Source: Kiritimatiellia bacterium
GTDB taxonomy: Bacteria; Verrucomicrobiota; Kiritimatiellia; RFP12; UBA1067
Reading direction: 5' to 3'
DNA length: 14,312 nt
Assembly: GCA_017959645.1 (NCBI GenBank)
Contig: JAGDAE010000285.1
Coordinates: forward strand, 1 to 14,312
Part shown: positions 5,802 through 11,434 of the stretch, piece after piece
Position numbering within the stretch: position 1 is the stretch's first letter
Layout of the letters: each line of letters starts with the position of its first letter
The notes under the pieces: generated by a model
Told to the model about the DNA's origin: nothing
What the model saw: the letters and a program-made list of their open reading frames with translations, nothing else
Databases searched by the model: none
Translations under genes and position numbers: made by a program

Positions 5802-7793
5802 ATGCCGACCGCGCTTCTCATCGCCGCACTTTCCCTTTTCTCCCGTACTGGGGGGATAGCGTCATGGGACGAAGCCATGACGCTCGGCAACGGCGTGGTC
5901 GGCGCGCTCGTGTGGGGCGAAGGCGGCACGCTGAACATAACGTTCGACAGGGCCGATTTCTGGGTGAACGTACCCGACAGCGAATACCTCGGATCCGACT
6001 ACACCTGGCAGACGCTTCTCGATTGCGTGCGCAAGGGCGACCACGAACGCAGGATGTGGATATTCAGGATGACCGACGGGGGCAGTTCGAAACTGCCCGG
6101 GGTGCGGCTCGCGATCAAACTGAATGAGGGCGACCGGATCGCCGGTTTCGCCCTCGATTCGAAAAAAGAACTGGTGACGGTCGCGGTCGATTCGCAGGGC
6201 GTCGTGCGCGATCTCGTCGCCTGGTTCGACGACGGCGACGACATGATGACGATGGTCTTGCCGGACGGGTTCTCGTTCGCGTCGATGGAATTCATCGAGA
6301 ACGGCTCGTTCGCCAGACTGGGTGGATTCCCGGAGCCGGTGGTCGACATCGCCGCCGACCACGCGATCTACAGGCGCGAAAACCGCTCGAGAGGCAAGTT
6401 CGACCGCGGATTTTCCGCCGGGCTGCGTCTCGCCGGACCAGGTGCGAAGCCGAAACACGGGTACGTCGAGGCCTTTTGCGCCGAAAGTTCGGTATCGATT
6501 CCCGATTCCGATCTGCAGCAGCTCTACGATTTCGCGATGCATCTGTACTGCGCCGGGTCGAGAAGGCCGAATCCTCCGCTTGCGCTGCAAGGGCTGTGGA
6601 CGTGCGACGACGGGCAGATGCCGCCGTGGCAGGGCGACTACCACAACGACCTGAACATACAGATGACCTACTGGGCCGCGCCGCCGGCTGGGCATTTCGA
6701 TTCCATCGAGGCGATGTGCGATTTCTATATCGCTCTGCTGCCGGAGTTCCAGCGTTTTGCAAGGGAGGTTTTCGGCTTCGGCGAGGGCGCGATAATCCCC
6801 GGCGCGATGGGGTACGCTGGACAGGAGATACGCGGCTGGTCGGCCTACAACATGCAGCCGACCGAGGGGCTGTGGGTGTTCGCCACGATTTGCGATGCAT
6901 GGTACTACAATCCGTCGGTCGAGCGCGCTCGCCGGTATCTCGAGTTCGGGCGTGAACTGGAAAAGGGCATAAGGCAGTGCTACGAAAAGGACGCCGACGG
7001 CGTGAACCGGCTTCATCTGTCGTCTTCGCCCGAGTGGGGCGACGACGGGCCGCTTTCGTATGCGAAGCCCAACACCACCTACGACCGCACGCTGCTCGAA
7101 GAGTTCCACAAGCGACTCGGCGATCTCGCCGAAGCGGCCGGGTTCGGCGAAGAGGCGGCCGGATACAGGGCGCTTGCGAAGACGTTCGGCCCGGAACTCG
7201 TGCGCGAGGACGGACTCGTCGAGATTTCGGAAGGGGTTTTGATGGACGAATCGCACCGGCACCCGTCGCATCTCATATGGTTCTTTCCGATGAACGACCT
7301 TCCCTGCGGTATCGACGCGGAAAAGTGCGTTTCGCACTGGGAGGGCCTCGGCCCTGACTGGTGGTGCGGATATTCCTACGCTTGGGCGGCCTGCTTCGAC
7401 GCGCGGCTCGGCAAGGGCGACGCCGCGCTGGAAAAGCTCAAAACGTTCGCGAAAGCGTTCGTCTCGGAGTGCGGATTCCATCTGAACGGCGACCAGACGA
7501 AGAGCGGATATTCGAGGTACGAATACCGTCCGATGACGCTCGAGGGCAATTTCGGGTTCGCGCGCGCCGTCCAGGAGATGCTGCTGGGCTACGATTGGGC
7601 AGCGAACGAACTTTCGATTTTCCCCGCGATTCCGGCGGAGTGGGACGGCAAGGAGATTTCGTTTAGGAATCTGCGCATTCCCGGCGGGCATTCGGTCTCG
7701 GCCGTGCGGCATGCCGACGGGAGCGTGGAATACAGTTTGTCCGAATTCGCCAACTCGCCAATCAAACCACCAAAGGTATCGGCAAGAAAATGA
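5802..7793 (+). CDS. GH95-like glycosidase (alpha-L-fucosidase/alpha-L-galactosidase family)
   Basis: This 663-residue protein resembles GH95, inverting enzymes that remove alpha-1,2-L-fucose or alpha-L-galactose. The N-terminal beta-domain opens with LGNGVVGALVWG (about residues 27-38). An (alpha/alpha)6 catalytic domain follows from about residue 235, with QGLW, PPWQGDYHNDLNIQMTYW (274-291), SSSPEW with candidate acid Glu411, and HRHPSHL (485-491). A small C-terminal beta-domain contains LSIFPAIPAEW. In Bifidobacterium AfcA two asparagines (N421, N423) lie in the NxN motif; here the aligned residues are Asp283 and Asn285, so the first is changed. At 663 residues it is shorter than the usual 750-800, mostly through a reduced N-terminal domain. 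The start is uncertain: no Shine-Dalgarno precedes 5802, but it gives a short hydrophobic signal-like N terminus, and no other start codon lies between the upstream in-frame stop and 5802. Confidence 0.8.
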   Translation: MPTALLIAALSLFSRTGGIASWDEAMTLGNGVVGALVWGEGGTLNITFDRADFWVNVPDSEYLGSDYTWQTLLDCVRKGDHERRMWIFRMTDGGSSKLPGVRLAIKLNEGDRIAGFALDSKKELVTVAVDSQGVVRDLVAWFDDGDDMMTMVLPDGFSFASMEFIENGSFARLGGFPEPVVDIAADHAIYRRENRSRGKFDRGFSAGLRLAGPGAKPKHGYVEAFCAESSVSIPDSDLQQLYDFAMHLYCAGSRRPNPPLALQGLWTCDDGQMPPWQGDYHNDLNIQMTYWAAPPAGHFDSIEAMCDFYIALLPEFQRFAREVFGFGEGAIIPGAMGYAGQEIRGWSAYNMQPTEGLWVFATICDAWYYNPSVERARRYLEFGRELEKGIRQCYEKDADGVNRLHLSSSPEWGDDGPLSYAKPNTTYDRTLLEEFHKRLGDLAEAAGFGEEAAGYRALAKTFGPELVREDGLVEISEGVLMDESHRHPSHLIWFFPMNDLPCGIDAEKCVSHWEGLGPDWWCGYSYAWAACFDARLGKGDAALEKLKTFAKAFVSECGFHLNGDQTKSGYSRYEYRPMTLEGNFGFARAVQEMLLGYDWAANELSIFPAIPAEWDGKEISFRNLRIPGGHSVSAVRHADGSVEYSLSEFANSPIKPPKVSARK

Positions 7794-10066
7794 AGAAAAT
7801 ACTGATGTTTCTGATAGCGGCGCATGCATGCTTCGCGGTCTGCGCGACGACGTACGATCTCGACGGAATGTGGGACTTCCGGCGTATAGGGACCGACGAC
7901 TGGGAGTGGCAGCGTGTGAGGGTTCCGCACGACTGGGCGATCGCCGGCCCGTTCGACGAGGAGCTGAACGACAACACCGCGCTTCTGCCGTGGGTCGCCG
8001 AGGGCCTGTACCGCAAGCATGTCGCCATATCGCGCGAGGACATGGCCGCTCTCGCCTCGGGGGGAGAGGCGTATCTCGAGTTCGACGGAGTGATGTCGCG
8101 TCCGGCGGTAAAGATAAACGGCGCGGCCGCGGGCGGCAGCACGTACGGATATCTCGGCTTCACGCTCAGAATCGGGCGGCTGCTCAAGGAGGGCGACAAC
8201 GTTGTCGAGGTGAAGGCGGACACTACCAAACAGTATTCGCGATTCTACTGCGGGGGCGGCATGTACCGAGGCGCGCGACTGAAGATACTCCCGAAAGGAC
8301 ACGTCGTGCCGGGCAGCGTATTCATTCGCACCCTCGAGCTGACCGGCGCACGCGCCCTGATCGGCATCGAGTGGAAAAACGACGACGGTAGCGACGGACG
8401 GCGCGAATTCGGAATCGACAATCCGCGCCTTTGGGATGTCGACGATCCTTACCTCTACGAAACCGAAGTAGACGGCGTTGCCTACCGATACGGAATACGC
8501 ACGTGCAGTTTCGAGAAAGACGGCTTCTACCTCAACGGCAGACGGCTCCAGCTCAACGGAGTGTGCCTTCACGCCGACCTCGGACTTCTCGGCATGGCGT
8601 TCTCGAAAGACGCCGCCCGCCGCCAGCTTAGGATAATGCGCGACATGGGGGTGAACGCGATCAGGACCGCGCACAACTGTCCGGACCCGCAATATCTCGA
8701 CCTTTGCGACGAGATGGGGTTTGTCGTGTGGGACGAATGCTTCGACAAGTGGGACGATACGGCCGGCTGGACTGGCGATACCGATCTCGAGGGCTACATC
8801 GAGGGGGTGCTGCGCTCGTTCGTGAAACGCGACCGGAACCACCCCAGCGTCGTCGTGTGGTCGATCGGAAACGAGATACCGCCGCAGACCGCGAATTATT
8901 TCGCTGGCGTCGAGGCGAGGAGGGTAAAGCGGTTCCGCGACGCGGTAGCCGAGACCGACCCGACCAGGCAGATCGGAATAGCCGACTGCTATCTCGAGAA
9001 CATCGACGAATACGATTCGCTCGACGTGACCGGCTGGAACTACCAGCGCAAGTACAACAACATGAAGCTCGCCCATCCCGACAAGGCGGTGCTCTGCTCG
9101 GAATCGGGCTCCGGATACAGCGATTACGGCTACTACGGCGACGGCCGGCCCGCGCGCTGGAGAATCGACTACGACATGGTGCGCCACCAGACCTGCGGCT
9201 ACGACCGCAACGCGATATGCTACGGCGACATACCCGACCCGATCTTCCACCGCATCGAGAAGGATGCGTACTGCTGCGGAGAGTTCGTCTGGACCGGCAT
9301 GGACTATCTCGGCGAGCCGTCGCCGTGGATTCATTGGATGGATGGAGTCGACCGGCACAAATACGCCAAAAGCTCGTCGTACGGCATCGTCGATCTGACC
9401 GGCTTCCCGAAAGATCGCTTTTTCCTCTATCGTTCGCACTGGAACGGCCGCGAAGAGACGGTCCACATACTCCCGCACTGGAACTGGGACGGCCGGGCCG
9501 AAAAGGTCACGGTCATGGTATACACGTCTGGCGACGAGGCGGAGCTTTTCCTGAACGGGCGTTCGCTGGGCAGAAAGCGCAAAACCGCCGATATGCCGGA
9601 CTATCCGCTCGAGCACAAGACCGATTTCGACACCGACCCGGCGTATTATGAAATCTGCGCGAAGTACCGGCTCGAATGGGAAGATGTCGTCTACGAGCCG
9701 GGCGAACTCAGGGCGGTCGCATACCGGAACGGCGCGGAGATCGGCGAAGATGCGAAAAAGACGGCTGGCGGGGACGTTTCGCTCGTCACCGAGTTCGATC
9801 CGTATTCCGGCGCGGACGACGAGATATTCTTCGTCCGTGTAGCCGCGATGGACGGCGAGGGCACGCTCGACCCGTGGAACGCATCGGCGTTCTCGATCGA
9901 GATAGAGGGCCCGGGAGAGATGGTCGGCGCCGGTTCGGGCGACAAGCTCGACAGAACCTCGTTCCACTCGAAGGTGCAGAAGCTTTACTACGGGCGCGCG
10001 ATGGTAGCCGTCCGCAGACTTGGAGACGGGGAAATAAAAGTAATCGCAAAACCAACGAAGGAATGA
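7790..10066 (+). CDS. Exported GH2 beta-galactosidase-like enzyme
   Basis: This 758-residue protein is a family 2 glycoside hydrolase, a retaining beta-glycosidase most like beta-galactosidases. Signal peptide MKKILMFLIAAHACFAVCA is followed by a jelly-roll sugar-binding domain (about residues 22-170, with VPHDWAIAGPF and EGLYRK), a short immunoglobulin-like domain (about 175-225), the TIM barrel (about 230-520) and C-terminal beta-domains with ELFLNGRSLG and YEPGELRAVAYRNG. Catalytic residues are visible: acid/base Glu362 in WSIGNEI and nucleophile Glu438 in LCSESGSGY. The Ig-like domain is only about 45-50 residues, roughly half the usual size, yet the frame is unbroken and the barrel looks intact. 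The start overlaps the GH95 stop in an ATGA; only a weak, distant AAAGG (7772-7776) precedes it, so translational coupling is likely. Beta-galactosidase is the best guess; other beta-glycoside specificities occur in GH2. Confidence 0.9.
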   Translation: MKKILMFLIAAHACFAVCATTYDLDGMWDFRRIGTDDWEWQRVRVPHDWAIAGPFDEELNDNTALLPWVAEGLYRKHVAISREDMAALASGGEAYLEFDGVMSRPAVKINGAAAGGSTYGYLGFTLRIGRLLKEGDNVVEVKADTTKQYSRFYCGGGMYRGARLKILPKGHVVPGSVFIRTLELTGARALIGIEWKNDDGSDGRREFGIDNPRLWDVDDPYLYETEVDGVAYRYGIRTCSFEKDGFYLNGRRLQLNGVCLHADLGLLGMAFSKDAARRQLRIMRDMGVNAIRTAHNCPDPQYLDLCDEMGFVVWDECFDKWDDTAGWTGDTDLEGYIEGVLRSFVKRDRNHPSVVVWSIGNEIPPQTANYFAGVEARRVKRFRDAVAETDPTRQIGIADCYLENIDEYDSLDVTGWNYQRKYNNMKLAHPDKAVLCSESGSGYSDYGYYGDGRPARWRIDYDMVRHQTCGYDRNAICYGDIPDPIFHRIEKDAYCCGEFVWTGMDYLGEPSPWIHWMDGVDRHKYAKSSSYGIVDLTGFPKDRFFLYRSHWNGREETVHILPHWNWDGRAEKVTVMVYTSGDEAELFLNGRSLGRKRKTADMPDYPLEHKTDFDTDPAYYEICAKYRLEWEDVVYEPGELRAVAYRNGAEIGEDAKKTAGGDVSLVTEFDPYSGADDEIFFVRVAAMDGEGTLDPWNASAFSIEIEGPGEMVGAGSGDKLDRTSFHSKVQKLYYGRAMVAVRRLGDGEIKVIAKPTKE
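10057..10062 (+). promoter_or_regulatory. Shine-Dalgarno deciding the GH27 start
   Basis: GAAGGA ends 6 bases before the ATG at 10069 but directly abuts the in-frame ATG at 10063. Spacing therefore favours 10069, two codons downstream. The GH2 stop (10064-10066) lies between the two, so initiation is likely coupled to GH2 termination. Confidence 0.65.
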
Positions 10067-10068
10067 AT

Positions 10069-11418
10069 ATGGACAATATCGCGAAAACGGGGCTGGCCGC
10101 GTGCGCGGCCGCGGCAATGGTCGCGGGGTGCGCATCGCTGCAGGCAGGCAAATCCCAGGCGCGGGCGACCGAACCGGCCGGCGAGTTCCACACCTGGGCG
10201 CCGACGCCGCCGATGGGATGGAACAGCTGGGACTGCTACGGGTCGCTGGTCGACGAGGAGATATTCAAGAAAAACGCGGACTGGCAGGCGGAGAAGTTGC
10301 TCGATTTCGGCTACGAATACTGCGTCGTCGACATACGCTGGTACGTACAGAACAACGTGTGCGGGCGCTACAACGAAGAAGATCCCGTGTTCACCCTCGA
10401 CGAATGGGGACGCTACCTGCCCGATCCGAAGAGATTCCCGTCCAGCGCCGGCGGCGCGGGATTCAAACCGCTCGCCGACTACGCCCACGAACGCGGACTC
10501 AAATTCGGAATACACATAATGCGCGGCGTTCCGAAGATGGCCTCCGACAAGAAGCTTCCGGTCAAAGGGGCGGCCGGCGTCACGTGCGACATGATACACA
10601 GCGGAGAGCTGGAATGTCCGTGGCTGAGGGACAATTTCACCGCCGTTTCGTCGAAGGCGGGCGCACAGGAGTATTACGACTCCATAATCGAACTCTACGC
10701 TTCGTGGGGGGTCGATTTCATAAAATGCGACGATCTGTCGTGTCCGTACCATGCCGACGAAATCGAAATGATTCGCAAGGCGATCGACAAATGCGGCCGC
10801 AGGATAGTGCTTTCGATGTCGCCGGGCGAGACGCCGCTCGACCAGGCCGAACACGCGGCCGCGAACGCGAACATGTGGAGAATCGTCGGCGATCTCTGGG
10901 ACGTGTGGAGCGAGGTCGAGCATCTCACCGACGTCACGGTCGCATGGCTGGCGACCGCGCACCGTGCCGGTTCGTGGCCGGATTGCGACATGCTCCCGCT
11001 CGGAAGACTCTCGGTCAGCGGGTTCGGCGAGCGCGGCGACGAGCGCAACGCCAACTTCACGCGCGAGGAGGCCAGATACCTGTTCACGCTGATGGCGATT
11101 GCGAAATCGCCGCTCATGCTCGGCTCCGATCTGCCTTCGCTCGGCAACGAAGATCTGAAATGGACGTACGATCTGATAACCGACCCGCTGCTGCTCTCGG
11201 CCCACAAGAACGGCAAGTGGCCGCGCGCGCTGAGACATTCCGCCGAGGAGACGGTGATAATCTCGGACAACGAGGAAGAAGGCACGGTCTACCTGGCGCT
11301 CTTCAACCGCACCGCCGACTGGCGGCGCGTCGAGGCGCTTGGGATATCGGCTAATCTAGCGCCGCATGAGGCGATCATGATAGAAATACCGGCGTCGTAC
11401 GACGAACAGGTCCGGTGA
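10069..11418 (+). CDS. GH27 alpha-galactosidase-family lipoprotein
   Basis: This 449-residue protein belongs to GH27, retaining alpha-galactosidases and related enzymes such as beta-L-arabinopyranosidases. A lipoprotein signal ends in MVAGC with the lipidated Cys21, so it should be membrane-anchored, the only clear lipoprotein among the glycosidases here. The barrel starts with TPPMGWNSWDCYG. The nucleophile is Asp221 in FIKCDDL and the acid/base Asp275 in MWRIVGDLWDVW. KFGIHIMRGVPK and SWPDCDMLPLG are typical of a bacterial GH27 subgroup. The Asp-Asp pair of classical enzymes (IDDCW), which contacts galactose, is here Asp88-Ile89 in VVDIRW, so specificity may differ from a plain alpha-galactosidase. 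A short C-terminal beta-domain (about residues 385-449) closes the protein. The longer in-frame extension upstream lies inside the GH2 gene and would hide the lipobox, so it is not used. Confidence 0.88.
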   Translation: MDNIAKTGLAACAAAAMVAGCASLQAGKSQARATEPAGEFHTWAPTPPMGWNSWDCYGSLVDEEIFKKNADWQAEKLLDFGYEYCVVDIRWYVQNNVCGRYNEEDPVFTLDEWGRYLPDPKRFPSSAGGAGFKPLADYAHERGLKFGIHIMRGVPKMASDKKLPVKGAAGVTCDMIHSGELECPWLRDNFTAVSSKAGAQEYYDSIIELYASWGVDFIKCDDLSCPYHADEIEMIRKAIDKCGRRIVLSMSPGETPLDQAEHAAANANMWRIVGDLWDVWSEVEHLTDVTVAWLATAHRAGSWPDCDMLPLGRLSVSGFGERGDERNANFTREEARYLFTLMAIAKSPLMLGSDLPSLGNEDLKWTYDLITDPLLLSAHKNGKWPRALRHSAEETVIISDNEEEGTVYLALFNRTADWRRVEALGISANLAPHEAIMIEIPASYDEQVR

Positions 11419-11434
11419 GGGAAAGGAACTGAAA

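Noticed and set aside
9676..10068. Longer N terminus for the GH27 gene
   Set aside because: It is out-of-frame translation of the GH2 3' end, Arg-rich and domain-free, and would hide the lipobox. The ribosome binding site favours 10069.
7589..10135. Minus-strand open frame of 848 residues opposite the GH2 gene
   Set aside because: Same codon-bias shadow. It crosses the GH95/GH2 and GH2/GH27 boundaries and shows no domain or ribosome binding site.
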